This document shows positions 1 to 11,172 of a DNA stretch of 64,000 bases, one piece after another. A program made the position numbers and the translations under genes. Below the pieces are notes generated by a model, which did no database searches, was not told the origin of the DNA, and was given only the letters and a program-made list of their open reading frames with translations. Source of the stretch: Hexactinellida sp. DTS-2022 (taxonomy: Eukaryota > Porifera > Hexactinellida); the NCBI GenBank assembly GCA_028753945.1, contig JAPNXP010000005.1:992001-1056000 (forward strand). Reading direction: 5' to 3'. The first letter of the stretch is position 1. Every line of letters starts with the position of its first letter.

Positions 1-298
1 TATTAACAGCCAATGTGAGCTGTTAACATCCAATTCAAGCTGTTCAAATTCAATAATTGTATCAATAAAAATTAAGGAAAAGGGACAAGCAAAGAAAGTT
101 ATACTAAAAAATGTTTAGATTCGAATTGCATATCGTATTTACATAACAATGAAAATGAAACTAAGTGATTATATAATAATATTTCAATTATTACATTGGT
201 CAGCATCTAGCTGTTAATTAACAGCTTCGATTTCATTTGCTTTTAACAGCCAGTGGCTGTTTACAGCGCTGTTAACAGCTTGGCTGTTTCCATCCCTG
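1..298. mobile_element. hAT-like non-autonomous element, right-hand part
   Basis: The stretch is dense in the palindrome gctgttaacagc and its half sites. It ends in catccctg at 298, which reads cagggatgg on the other strand, the form of a hAT terminal repeat. The left end lies outside the window, so the TSD cannot be tested. Confidence 0.5.
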
Positions 299-754
299 GA
301 AATGGATTATTGATATTTCTAGGAAGTTAGAGCTAAGCTCTCGCATATTAATTAATTTCAAGGTTTATTGTCACATCACTAAAATGACACCACCATATAT
401 GGGCATGTGAATTTATAGGATTGTAACCATACGGATAATGGTCTCAATACTTCTTCCAATGAGTTTGTAATGGGATATTGATGTGAATAGATGGTTAGAG
501 CTGTTGCATGGGAAATGGACCCCCGTGGGAAATGGACCCCCTAATTAAGTGACCATGGATATGTTCAGGGGGGGTCTATTTCCCACGGGGGTCCATTTCC
601 CAGACGAGTGCGTGGGATTTGGAGCCCCCAAGTGAGAGGAAAATACATTACTCATATCCTGTTATGATAATTTATTACTAGTCATTCTATTATGAAATAC
701 TTTTTACATATTAATGTAGACTAGTTCTCAATCAACTACTGTATTTCTCGGTCA

Positions 755-870
755 ATTATCCGATTCGGGCAACCAATTATCCGATTGGGTCAACCAATTA
801 TCCGATTCGGGCAACCAATTATCCGATTGGGTCAACCAATTATCCGATTGGGTCAACCAATTATCCGATC
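755..870 (+). repeat. Subterminal 21-22-bp direct repeats of the Tc1 element
   Basis: About six head-to-tail copies of a unit containing caattatccgatt. The inverted counterpart, with about four copies, is at 2205-2295. Position and symmetry suggest transposase binding sites; this is inference. Confidence 0.75.
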
Positions 871-985
871 GGAATTACTTTTGATTTTCATTGGTTTATC
901 TATTTAGGATACTGGGTTGATTAGTATAAAACAAAGTAATACGAAATAAATATATTCCTAAATATTCAAATATTCATCATAAATT

Positions 986-2099
986 ATGGCTTCCAGTTCA
1001 TACGATGCAGGACAACACTCTGCCACATCATCTACAGTTGCTATTTCACGAGGTGGGAGAGCAATTTCAAATGAATTACGGCAAAGACTTATCGATGCCC
1101 ATGAGTCGGGAGTAACCTATAAACAGATGACCAGATTGTTTGGCGTTAAGAAGGATACCGCTTACAGAATTTGTAGCACCAGACAATATTCTACCAAACT
1201 TCGCGGTGGTCCAAGAGGAAAAAAGTTGGACGAGGATTCGAAAAGTCTTCTCTTAATTTCCATTGAAGCCCGTCCCGATATCACTCTTGGCGAGATGAGA
1301 AATAAACTACTTCTCGAACGAGGGATAACTGTTTCGATATCTACGATCGCTCGGTGTCTTGAAGGATGCTTAATTACAGTAAAAAAACTTGAATTACTTC
1401 CGAGTGTACGTAATTCACCCGCAAACAAAGATTGTAGAAGAACTCATGCTCTATGGTTGCAAGAACAGCATGAAATAGGAGCAAGATTATGTTACGTTGA
1501 CGAGTGTGGATTTGGCTTATATACCGCTCGGAATCGTGGTCGATCAATTCAAGGATTGCCAGCTCGAAGGGTTGCTGACAATCAACGAACTCCCCATGTC
1601 ACTCTGATATGTGCTATCTGTCCAGGTGTTGGACTCGTCCATTCAAAGATCCTTTTCGGAGGTGCTAAACAAACACATTTTGATCAATTTATAAGTGAAT
1701 TATTCCATCTCTCGTTTGGTTTGGCATTGGAACCAAGTAGCTCAGTTGACACGGCATTTATCGTACTTGACAACGCTCCTTGTCACCGTGGGATTGAAAA
1801 TAGACTTGAAGCTTCTATCCCTTCACACATCGAATTGAAACGCCTCCCTCCATACTGTTGGGAGTTGATCCGATTGAGTTGTGCTTCCAAAGTCTAAAAT
1901 CCTATATAAAACGAACTCTCAGCGCTCAAGGACCAATTATACCATTGAGGGCCAAACTATGGTAAGTGCAAGGAGAGATAAACTATTGCAATTATGCCCA
2001 AATGCTTTGGCTCAAATTACTCCAGCAACTTGCCTGAATTCGTTCTACCATGTATTGACAGCAACAGTTCCGAGAGCAATACGCCTTGAAAATCTCTAG
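986..2099 (+). pseudogene. Tc1/mariner transposase, two frameshifts
   Basis: The transposase would cut and rejoin the element ends at TA sites. The first frame gives 303 residues with an N-terminal helix-turn-helix region (about residues 25-70), a catalytic Asp in VDECGF (D172) and a second in LDNAPCHRG (D262). The third acidic residue should follow in a P-E-L-N-P-I-E type motif. Here that motif breaks near 1869, apparently by loss of one base, and DPIEL is found in another frame. The C-terminal part (QITPATC...PRAIRLE) is in a third frame and stops at 2099, so a second shift lies near 1955. All three catalytic residues can still be recognised. The start at 986 is the first ATG of the open frame. 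The order and spacing of motifs make the family assignment firm. Confidence 0.85.
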
Positions 2100-2984
2100 C
2101 AGCTACATTATTCCAATATATATATCCAATAAATCACTTTATCCTATATTAATTAACTGTATTCATTATCACTATTATATCAAATATATCACTATAATTG
2201 TTGATTGCTCGAATAGGATAATTGGTTGCCCGAATCGGATAATTGGTTGCCCAATCGGATAATTGGTTGCCCGAATCGGATAATTGACCGAGAAATACAG
2301 TAGTTCTTGAATGAAGTTGATTCCATCAAATCAGGAACCGTGAATGAGCTAATAAGTATACTCAAAAAACGACAATCCAAATTGGTAAATATGCAGTAAC
2401 AATTGGGCAGGAAATTCACAATTCAACTCAACTAACGGAAGACGCACCAAATTTTTAGTTAGAATGTATTTATTGAAAGTCAACAATTTCCGTTCTTAGA
2501 TAACAGGTGATAATAGTATTTCATAACAGGATATGACTAGTAATACATTTTCATAACAGGATATGAGTAATGTATTTTAATATCAAGGGGGTCCAAATCC
2601 CACGCATACGTCTGGGAAATGGACCCCCTGAACATATCCATGGTCAGTGTTTGGTCACTTAATTAGGGGGGTCCATTTCCCACGGGTCCATTTCCCATGC
2701 AACAGAGCTAAGATCTAGAGTCTATACTGTAGGAGAGAAGCAATTTGCTGCGTCATCAAAAATGGGCACACCATATGCCCTTATATGGTCATTTCCATGC
2801 GGTGGGTCTTAGGGTCACAAAATGTATTATGAACGGATAGGAAGTCGGGTATTGCGAGCATTTTGAACACGTAATTTTTGATTCTAGCAGCTCGGATGTC
2901 TGAGGTATTAAATCGAGAAGAATACGCACCCCTCGAATGAGAATATAGGCCATAGAGTTTTTAATTTTTACTTTTTAGTGTGCT

Positions 2985-3421
2985 TCTTCTAGTAAAAACG
3001 TTATAGTAGGGTCCTACTATAGTTTTATACTATATATGCACAGTATTGAATTTACCTCTGTCGGACTTCCGGACGGCCGTACGCGATGGCCTGACTAGAC
3101 CATTGGTGATAGAGATTTAAAATTTGGACAGGAGATATAGAATTTACTGAAGATGATCACCTCGAAGCCTGATTTCTCAATTTCGCTTTTGTTCGTCAGT
3201 TAGATCGAAATTTGTATTCTGGTCCAGTGACTCTTTAATAATTCGAATTAGTTATTGAAAATATAGAAGTTGTATTCTCCTAAGGGTATTCTTTCTATAT
3301 ATCAATTAAAATTATTTGGTCGCTAATCAATTCTACGTTTTATTAACGATTATTTACATAAATCAGCCATCTTCTCCATATTGTAATTACTCTAATAGTA
3401 CACTGAATACAATAGAACATA
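2985..3421 (-). repeat. Repeat R12, left part (interrupted by T2)
   Basis: Reads in reverse complement against 12540-12975, including a conserved GC-rich stretch around gtccgacagag and the edge motif gtaaaaacgttatag. T2 interrupts it at 3431; it resumes at 7372. Its class is not recognised. Confidence 0.75.
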
Positions 3422-5700
3422 TTACATAAGATGGATGTGAAGTTAGTAGCGCGAAAAGTGAGCACGACATAACTGGTTATAACTTTTCACTTAGGCTGAA
3501 TATCCAGTTCAAATTTGTATCACAGCTTTATGAGAGAGGTAGTTTTACATCATTCCAATTTTTTGTCCCTCTCTTCAAAAACCACTTCACAATGACTTTG
3601 CAAAAATTCCCGATTTTCACTATACAAACTCATATACGATTTGAGTGAGCACGACATAACTGGTTATAACTTTCACTTAGGCTGAATATCCAGTTCAAAT
3701 TTTTATCACAGCTTTATGAGAGAGGTAGTTTTGCATCATTCCAATTTTTCAAGAGATTTATCAGCGGCTTAATTTGCATATAGTATTCCTGTTATAAATG
3801 TTAGTCTTATCACCTTGCACTTTTCCCTTTGCCAACTCGGAGTTACAGTCTTGAATTCTCCATGATAATAGGATTTGACATTTACTATAGAGAGAGTTTC
3901 ATCTGGAATAGAATCGTCATTAGACAAATCACTGTACAATGTTACTGCCTTTGAGTTGACCTGAGGGCTAGTGACCATTATGGAAGGCAAATGACTAAGT
4001 TTTCCCTGTGTTTGATTCTTGACATTTTTCAGGGAAGCTTGTTTGTTATAGTTCATTGGCTTTCCTGGTTTGAAGTATGTCTGTCTTGGTTTCTTCTTCT
4101 TCCACATTTCATCAATTTGATCATAATCTTTTGGTTGTTGTGTTTTTTTGTCTCTTGAGAACTTTAAGGCTCAATGGATTGAATGCAAATTCGAATGCCT
4201 TTATTCTACCAACAATACCTTCCCTTAATTTGCGAATGAAATCTCCCGGTCTTAGTTTGCATTGTTTCTGCAAAATTGTTATCTTTACAATTCTCATCCA
4301 GTTTTCTGCAATTGCATTCGTAGATGTCACGTGATATTGATCTGGATGCAAGGATGGGCCTAGTATAAGACCTGACCAGAGGGAACAAACTGGCATGTAA
4401 TGAGTTACAAGAAATGATGGTAAATCTGGAAAGTAGTAGTTGTTTTTAGGAGTGCTTTCATGTTGTTCTTCCATTTCAAATATACCAACAAGCAACTTGC
4501 AGTTCATTAATTCTTTCTGAAAATGTATACCAAATGGAGATCTTGATTTGTATGTTTTGCTATCTCCCATTTCATTGGGTAATGATTCATCTAGTCCTGT
4601 GATAATTTCGAGAACAAAATCGAACTCCTTATCAAGACAAATTGAGCTGTTAAGTTTATCAAAAGATTTTTCATTTTTGGATAGATCTTTTTTGATAAAC
4701 ATACCATACTCAATGCGCCAAATAACTGATTCATTTAATCCATCGTTGTACAACTCGTCATTCGAGCCATTATGAACATGATCTTTTGTTTCCTCTGTTT
4801 ATCCATCCTGAACTTAGAACTTAGTTTATAGCTAAACCGATTCATTATGTGTGCCGAGCATATGTGTATTATTACATTTATTGAATTAGTAGAATTGCTC
4901 TTGTGAATAGTAGAATTGCTCACTGAATGATGAATGGGGAATGACTTATGAATTGAATGTAGCCGTTGGGAGTATTCCCAATGATTGTGCTCATATATGA
5001 CATTTGGATGCTAATGATGTCCTGCCACATATCATTATTAAATCGGCTTTTTTCAAAGTGCTGTGACTTGACCTTTCTAATGACATCGGTTGAGTGTAAA
5101 TAATTGAAGTTTCCTTTTTTGGCAACGGATAAATTTTGTGAATCAACAAAGAGAGAATAATGAAGATTAGAAGGACTGGAAAGTTCCAGCTGTTTCGCAG
5201 TGGCTTCTCTTCTGTCTCCAGATAAATGTCGGCTGTGCGAAATTAAATTAGATGAATGTTCTTCAGAGATTGACCCAGTAGCAGTATAATTAACGAGATA
5301 AAGATTGCTTGCGTTTGTTTGCGGTGTTTCCATCTCAAATTTGAAGGTAAAACAATTGCTAAACTTGCAAACTGCTGCTGCAATAAGAAATGCACATCCA
5401 CGTCTTGAATAGCTTTTGTTAATTCGATGGTATAAAAATTTTAGAACACAAAACGGGTAGTAAACGAAAATTTTCTCATTAAATATGGTTGTCCATTCTG
5501 ACTTTAGAGCACTTTCTGAAAAATTTGGAAAAATTCTTTTCCATTCTTGGAATGTCAATCCAAATTCACCTCGATTTGTAGACTGAACTATGTGCGTTTT
5601 ACTAGATACCTGATCAGTGGATTCAATGGTAATAATTGAGCTGATGTCTGATTCTAGTGAATTATCAGAATGGGAGAAAAGCACGCTATGATTACGAATA

Positions 5701-5860
5701 TCTGGTAATTCAGAAATGTTGATACTGATAGGTAGAGTAAATTTATCTTTATGTAGTGTCAATGCTTGTGTTACCTGAGTATCTGGTAATTCAGAAATGT
5801 TGATACTGATAGGTAGAGTAAATTTATCTTTAGGTAGTGTCAATGCTTGTGTTACCTGAG
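5701..5860 (-). repeat. 78-bp tandem duplication in the T2 coding region
   Basis: Two nearly identical in-frame copies encode VTQALTL.KDKFTLPISIN twice, differing at one residue (P or H). The near identity points to a recent duplication. Confidence 0.85.
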
Positions 5861-6199
5861 ATTTGATATTCCAGTGGTTGTTTCGCCAGATGTTCATAAG
5901 TTTCGCTCGTAGTTGCAAGCGATTTCTTCTATAAACACATTTTGCCAGTTTACCCCAGATAGAAGAGGCATCCAGCCAATTTCGTGTTTTAAGCAATTCG
6001 AGATTGTTCAAAATTAATGAACTATATCCAGTTAACTTGGATAAGGCATAGGTCATCTTTGAGACAATCTCGTTACTTTGCTTGACATCACCAGTTTCTA
6101 TAATAAAGTATTTGAATCAAATTTATTATCGCTTATTAATGAAAACATCAATAATAATACGTATGTAGTATACATGTAAAATAACTAACCATTATATCT

Positions 6200-6229
6200 T
6201 GGTCCTGGGTTCACTTCTACATCTCCGCA
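6200..6229 (-). other. 2A-like (StopGo) motif CGDVEVNPGP
   Basis: The minus strand reads C-G-D-V-E-V-N-P-G-P, matching the 2A consensus D-(V/I)-E-x-N-P-G-P in full. It follows a hydrophobic run (GFVTCNILISILTILSLFLI) at the end of exon 1 of T2, 80 residues from the first ATG. 2A motifs cause ribosomes to skip one peptide bond between Gly and Pro; in animals they are known in some non-LTR retrotransposons and in sea urchin proteins. Function here is inferred from the sequence only. Confidence 0.75.
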
Positions 6230-6605
6230 AATAATAAGGAATAGAGATAAAATTGTTAAGATGGAGATCAAAATGTTGCATGTAACAAATCCAGGAATAT
6301 CCATCATTTTGCAGCATCTTGATTTTGCAGATTTCCGTGAATTGAATATGCCAATGTGGTTGCGCAATGTACAAAGATCAACTCCCATTAGTAAATGCAA
6401 AACTGAAATGTTATAGGCGTGAAATTCGAATAAGTTCAATATTATCCAATAACCAAAGAATAATCGTATTAACTATTAACTATATATATTGTATTTATCA
6501 GAATATTATGCTATAGTCACAGAAGCCAAAAGAATGAATACATCAAAATATTCGTCCAAAATTAACTACAAATGACGACAATTAACAATATATGACAACA
6601 AAATA

Positions 6606-6745
6606 CTTATATGGAGCTGAGTTACTGGTAACTGAAGTAGGTTTTTATTTACGTATAAATTTCATTTCTGAGCTTATGGGTTTTTTAGAATTGAAACACC
6701 TCCTTATATGGCAGTTCAGTTACCAGTAACTGAGCTCCATATAAG
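6606..6745. mobile_element. 140-bp MITE, copy 1 (inside T2)
   Basis: Inverted termini cttatatggagctgagtta with the mirror image at the right, flanked by TA on both sides. A 143-bp copy at 15932-16074 is nearly identical. TA flanks suggest a Tc1/mariner-type driver; this is uncertain because the two copies also share a few more flanking bases. Confidence 0.8.
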
Positions 6746-7032
6746 TAATCTGATATGACAATAGCATTTTATACCTAACTCTACTGTGTATTACAAATAT
6801 GCAACTCAAATCGTATATGATAGTATATGAGTTTGTATAGTGAAAATCGGGAATTTTTGCAAAGTCATTGTGAAGTGGTTTTTGAAGAGAGGGACAAAAA
6901 ATTGGAATGATGCAAAACTACCTCTCTCATAAAGCTATGATACAAATTTGAACTGGATATTCAGCCTAAGTGAAAAGTTATAACCAGTTATGTCGTGCTC
7001 ACTTTTCGCGCTGCTAACTTCACATCCATTTA

Positions 7033-7362
7033 GGCCATATAAAATAAATAACTTGTCTATCATCCCAAGAGTCCCAAATTTTACCCCCCGTCCGGATATA
7101 TTTTATTGTTATCTTATGAACATAATCGTACAGATATTAGCTATAAACTTGTGTAAAGTACGAATGTATAATTAGTCTTGTATTTAGGAAAATATTCGGG
7201 CATTATGATGTGATTTTCTGAGTAAATTAAATATTTATATTTATTGTTTGGCACAGGATTATGCTATTTGCATAATAATGGGAATAAAAAATAAAATCCC
7301 GTCCGCCGTCCCTATTTTCTGAAAAAATCCGGATGATAAACAATTAATTATTTTACATGGCC
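7033..7362. mobile_element. 330-bp MITE inserted in the TSD of T2
   Basis: Termini ggccatataaaataaataa and, in reverse complement, ggccatgtaaaataattaa. TTA is duplicated at 7030-7032 and 7363-7365. It landed inside the right 9-bp TSD of T2, so it is younger than T2. A 3-bp TTA/TWA duplication is typical of PIF/Harbinger; the interior has no gene. Confidence 0.65.
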
Positions 7363-7371
7363 TTACATAAG

Positions 7372-7445
7372 ACTACTATCTGCTAGATAATGACTGTTAT
7401 TGATTGGTTTGTAAGTGAATATGTGTTTCATACAAAGTACAATGA
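7372..7445 (-). repeat. Repeat R12, right part
   Basis: Continues the R12 copy broken by T2. It matches the reverse complement of about 12455-12545, including gtaagtgaatatgtgtttcat. Confidence 0.65.
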
Positions 7446-8607
7446 AAACACTTGGAAGTTGGGACATTTTATAAGTTGATGATGATGTCAATTATAGTAG
7501 AGGAATTCCATGTCAAATCAACCAGTAATTTCACCACTATCAATCGATTTGTCTGTAAATTGCTGTGTAACATGCTACTAGCAAGTCTAGACTTTCCTCA
7601 AAATCTTAGACCAATCGGTAGGGTGCTTTTTGATTTATGACGTCACAAAATTACCTTATTTGTTGATTATCCAAACATTTTTCAAAATGTTGAAGCACCA
7701 TCCCACTTCAAACTCGTATAACTTTTGATATAATTATTCAATTATTTTACTAATTGCTATACTTATGTTTTAATATATGGAGAATTCAAATCAGATGGAT
7801 ATATTAAGTTATCAGTTGTTTTATTAATGAAAATTAGAACTGAAATCAATACCGAAAGTAGAACCGGAATCATGACGTAGCAAAAATGTATATTTTCAGA
7901 TCTCTTTTATTTTTTGGTAATTTATTGTATGTAGTCTTAAGTCATTGTGTAGAAAATTTCACTATGGTTTCAATCTCTTTCAAATGAGTTATTCACATTT
8001 TTGTTCCTCAAACGCTCTTTATGTGATGCTACAATTTATTAATGTTTTTATAAAACATCATACTGGCAAAAACCATACTCTATTTCTATCATTTTGATAA
8101 ATATTTCCTATTTTTATAATTATTATCACCAGTGTATTATACAGCCATTTGTAAATACGCTCCAATCCTGGTTTGATGCAATTTTTATACGCCAAAATCA
8201 CAAATCAATGTTACCGTATAGGAGAGGATTCCAAATTTTCGCGCTCCAAAATCAAATTTCCAAAAATCATACTCCAAAAGGACCGTCTCACGCTCCTGAA
8301 TAATTCATGATTATCACTAATTCCAACAGCATTATACAATTGATATATGCATCAGAAATTTGTGGTTTGTGGTATGTTTGACCTCAGATACACTACACTT
8401 GTAATATCTTAAGTGCATTAGTATTGTTGCTATGTTTAATAGGAATGAAATAGATTAAACTAATGAGCTGTGAAGTTAATATTACAGATACATAAAGTGT
8501 TTTAGCTTGATTATTATCTATTTATTTGCATCACATCGAATCCGAAATTTGAAATCAATTCTTTTCGCTACCTCCCACGGAAAATCAACTTGTGATGGCA
8601 TTGAAGG

Positions 8608-8967
8608 CAGGGGCGTAGCCAGGGTTTTGCATTGGGGGGCCCTAAGCAAGTGAAGTGAGCCAGTAACGGGGTCTGGGGGCATCGCCCCCAGCTATTTAAA
8701 AAAATTACTTTAACAAAAGACCGATTGCGGTACGGGAAACCCTATTGCAGTAATCTCTACCCATAAACAAATGTTTATTATAGAATAATAAACATGATAA
8801 TTAACAGACAGTAATCAAGTACTATTAAGTAGACCCTATGTATGTTTTTTTGAGGTACTTTTGAAACCTGAGTAATCCTCTGTTTTTTTATTGCTAATGA
8901 AAACAAATAAGTCTGACAGTTTGGGGGGGTCCTAGGACCCCCAGGACTTCCCCTCCCTACGCCACTG
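8608..8967. mobile_element. hAT non-autonomous element in T3
   Basis: Termini caggggcgtagccaggg on the left and ccctacgccactg on the right. The 8-bp flanks attgaagg (8600-8607) and attggagg (8968-8975) differ at one base. Long G and C runs sit near the ends and there is no coding capacity. Confidence 0.85.
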
Positions 8968-9399
8968 ATTGGAGGTACAGTAAAAAGAGTTATCGCCCGA
9001 ACAAGTTTACAGCGACCAAAAGAAGGTCATATATTATCACCTATTCAAATGTTTAACTTTAGTTCGACAACTCCAAGCGCAAGTCTTTTTCCATCAAATT
9101 TTTTCATTTCCAAACATAAAGTGTCTCATTTGCGAGAGACATTTAAAACAAAGTGAGTTAAAAGCTTTATAGAAAAAGCTCTTAAATTATGTTGTAGTAC
9201 ACTTAATTCTGTTTCAGATAAGATAACATCAAAACTATACCATGGACATGTATTTACCATAAATACACTCCAATAAGTGCAACATTTATAGGAGCAAAGC
9301 GAATTAGTGACCAATTAGATTACACAATAACATAGGAATTCAATGGAAATCGTGTGATAAAGTCTATATAATCTACACAGCTGCCTTACCTAACTATAC

Positions 9400-9756
9400 G
9401 TGATTATGTCGCATGTACGTGTGTATGACAAAGATTGGTATATTGGTGTGATTAAAGAGGAATATGGTGATATAAAGGTCAGCTTTATGCATTCAAAAGG
9501 ACCAGGGCGTCCTGAAAATAGCTTCTATTGGTCCTCAACTGAATACGTTTGTTATGTCCCTCAAAGTAATGTAATTGATTATATACTCACTCCAAAACCT
9601 TCTTCAAAACCTGCAAGGAAGTTCAAAAATCTCATTACTGATTTTCAAATGTATCAAGAGATTAAATTGTATATAAATAACGTACTTAATTCATTTGAAA
9701 ATATATATGAATATTACATCAAAGACCATTATCAAATCATGAATTATAACTTATAA
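9400..9756 (+). CDS. Small T3 gene, unknown function
   Basis: An open frame of 118 codons. The start of the product, YDKDWYIGVIKEEYGDIKVSFMHSKGP, followed by SFYWSS and VCYVP, matches a short conserved pattern I recall from uncharacterised animal proteins tied to mobile elements: aromatic-Asp-x-x-Trp-Tyr-Ile-Gly, then Val-x-Phe-Met-His, then Cys-x-Val-Pro. The pattern looks like a small beta-rich fold; no catalytic role can be assigned. It could be a last exon rather than a whole gene, since region 8980-9400 shows short coding-like pieces in other frames (for example IEKALKLCCSTLNSVSDKIT near 9170-9235). It lies inside inverted-repeat element T3, so it is probably the element's own gene. Confidence 0.5.
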   Translation: MIMSHVRVYDKDWYIGVIKEEYGDIKVSFMHSKGPGRPENSFYWSSTEYVCYVPQSNVIDYILTPKPSSKPARKFKNLITDFQMYQEIKLYINNVLNSFENIYEYYIKDHYQIMNYNL

Positions 9757-10568
9757 GCTATCTTAAAGTAGGGCCAAAAACAGTGTGACACGACTATTAG
9801 TTATCGTAAGTAAGTACCACAAACCACAAATTTCTGATGCATATATCAATTGTATAATGCTGTTGGAATAGTGATAATCACGAATTATTTTTGTAAAATA
9901 TACATTTTTGCTACGTCATGATTCCGGTTCTACTTCCGGTATTGGTTTCAGTTCTAATTTTCATTAATAAAACAACTGATAACTTAATATATCCATCTGA
10001 TTTGAATTCTCCATATATTAAAACATAAGTATAGCAATTAGTAAAATAATTGAATAATTATATCAAAAGTTATACGAGTTTAAAGTGGGATGGTGCTTCA
10101 ACATTTTGAAAAATGTTTGGATAATCAACAAATAAGGTAATTTTGTGACGTCATAAATCAAAAAGCACCCTACCGATTGGTCTAAGATTTTGAGGAAAGT
10201 CTAGACTTGCTAGTAGATTGTTACACAGCAATTTACAGACAAATCGATTGATAGTGGTGAAATTACTGGTTGATTTGACATGGAATTCCCCCGTATTCAA
10301 AATATGTAGTAACTTAAGTACTACACGAATAATTTTAATTTATATTTAATTAATTTAAACATTTGAAGTCTCCACAATTCAAACAATAATTAAATTATAT
10401 TACACTAAGATAAATGAATTTTAATATTGAAATTCTACTTAAATTAAACATTGGGGAAGTGCAATCAGAGGGGCACACTCCCATTCCGTCTGTGAGGGGT
10501 TTTTTTTATTTTTATTTTTATCAGTTGTTGATTATTTTCGTCAGTGATTGCTTGGATTTAGTAATGAC

Positions 10569-10808
10569 CAAAGGCGGATCCAGGGGGGGCCAGGGGGCCT
10601 GGCCCCCCCCTTCGAACTGAAATTGACAAAATAATTAAGAAACTTCAGCCTCAAGTTTGAATTATGGCTCCTTATAAAGAAATTAGCGTTTAAAATGACT
10701 TCTCAAAAAGAATCTGGGGGGTTACCCCCAGACCCCCTTATAAGTTGCACGCTACGCTCGCATTATTTCTTGGGGCCCCCCTTTTCAACATGTCTGGATC
10801 CGCCACTG
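10569..10808. mobile_element. 240-bp hAT-like non-autonomous element
   Basis: Left end caaaggcggatccag and right end ctggatccgccactg are inverted, with G/C runs inside as in the other hAT elements here. The flanks share only atgac, so the TSD is imperfect. Confidence 0.65.
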
Positions 10809-11138
10809 ATGACACCATCAAATCGACCATTGTTGAGGAATACAGTACTGAAAATCGTTCAAAGTGGTGAACCCAGTGATCCGCTATACAAAATAGTCAT
10901 AACTCTGAAATAGGCTTGAAGAGATTCAAAACCATGTAGAAACGTTTGATATGGTCCTTCTGCAGTGCTTGGCCAATAAATAAAAAATTGGGTTCACTGT
11001 ACATTTTATATAATTATTTCCTTGCACGGACACCGTTTCTAACTGTAACCAATTACCTGAATAATACTAGACTCATTATATCAACTACACATATCAAGAT
11101 ATTGAAAAACATAAGAAAAACAGATATTACTTTCTCAC
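10809..11138. other. No clear feature
   Basis: AT-rich sequence. The end (about 11139-11172) resembles the 3' terminus of a family Z Helitron (rule-like gcgaccgagaccgaag), placed directly before the next Z copy. Confidence 0.4.
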
Positions 11139-11172
11139 AAAAGTCGCGAAGCAACCGAGACCGAAGGCGGGG

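Larger units (their letters stand above)
498..2708 (+). mobile_element. Tc1/mariner (IS630-type) DNA transposon
   Basis: The element is flanked by TA at 496-497 and 2709-2710, the target preferred by Tc1/mariner. The outer inverted repeats begin gagctgttgcatggg on the left and gctctgttgcatggg on the right, and can be followed inward about 200 bp (498-700 and 2500-2708). A second inverted pair lies further in (715-870 and 2205-2325), built of short direct repeats. The 986-2099 transposase lies between. Long inverted repeats with internal direct repeats recall the IR/DR organisation of some Tc1 elements. Confidence 0.8.
3769..6439 (-). pseudogene. T2 transposase-like gene, core deleted
   Basis: Exon 1 (6439-6188) encodes a hydrophobic segment followed by the 2A-like motif. 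A predicted 90-nt GT-AG intron (6187-6098) joins in phase to exon 2 (6097 to about 4922). Exon 2 ends in GYIQFISHSPF, which resembles the region just before the catalytic core in NOF-like MULE proteins. The next recognisable piece is HICSAHIMNRF (about 4870-4840), which normally lies well after the first two catalytic acids. The acid-bearing core is therefore missing. A 14-bp direct repeat (about 4878-4891 and 4906-4919) sits at the join, suggesting deletion between short repeats. The C-terminal part (4753-4121) has STNAIAENWMRIVK, with the expected late acidic residue; a frameshift precedes it near 4750. A Lys-rich tail lies at 4107-3769. Exon 2 also contains a 78-bp tandem duplication (5701-5860). 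Confidence 0.6.
3431..7029 (-). mobile_element. T2: MULE/FB-NOF-like DNA transposon
   Basis: Near-perfect inverted repeats of about 215 bp (3431-3645 and 6804-7029) begin atggatgtgaagttag. The 9-bp TSD is ttacataag: left copy at 3422-3430; right copy split by a later insertion into 7030-7032 plus 7366-7371. Long terminal repeats and a 9-bp TSD fit the MULE superfamily. The interior carries a minus-strand gene with C-terminal resemblance to NOF-type proteins and a small insertion at 6606-6745. The R12 copy near 12535 shows the unoccupied site. Confidence 0.75.
7500..10292. mobile_element. T3: element with about 400-bp inverted repeats
   Basis: Arms 7500-7905 and 9893-10292 are near-identical inverted repeats, ending gaggaattccatgtcaaatc and its mirror. 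Homology resumes at 8300-8375 versus 9820-9890, so the left arm carries about 395 extra bases (7906-8300). The interior holds a hAT element (8608-8967) and a 118-codon gene (9400-9756). I found no clear TSD. The superfamily is not established. Confidence 0.65.

Noticed and set aside
755..870. CRISPR-like 22-bp repeats
   Set aside because: Repeats are contiguous without unique spacers and are mirrored at the other end of the Tc1 element.
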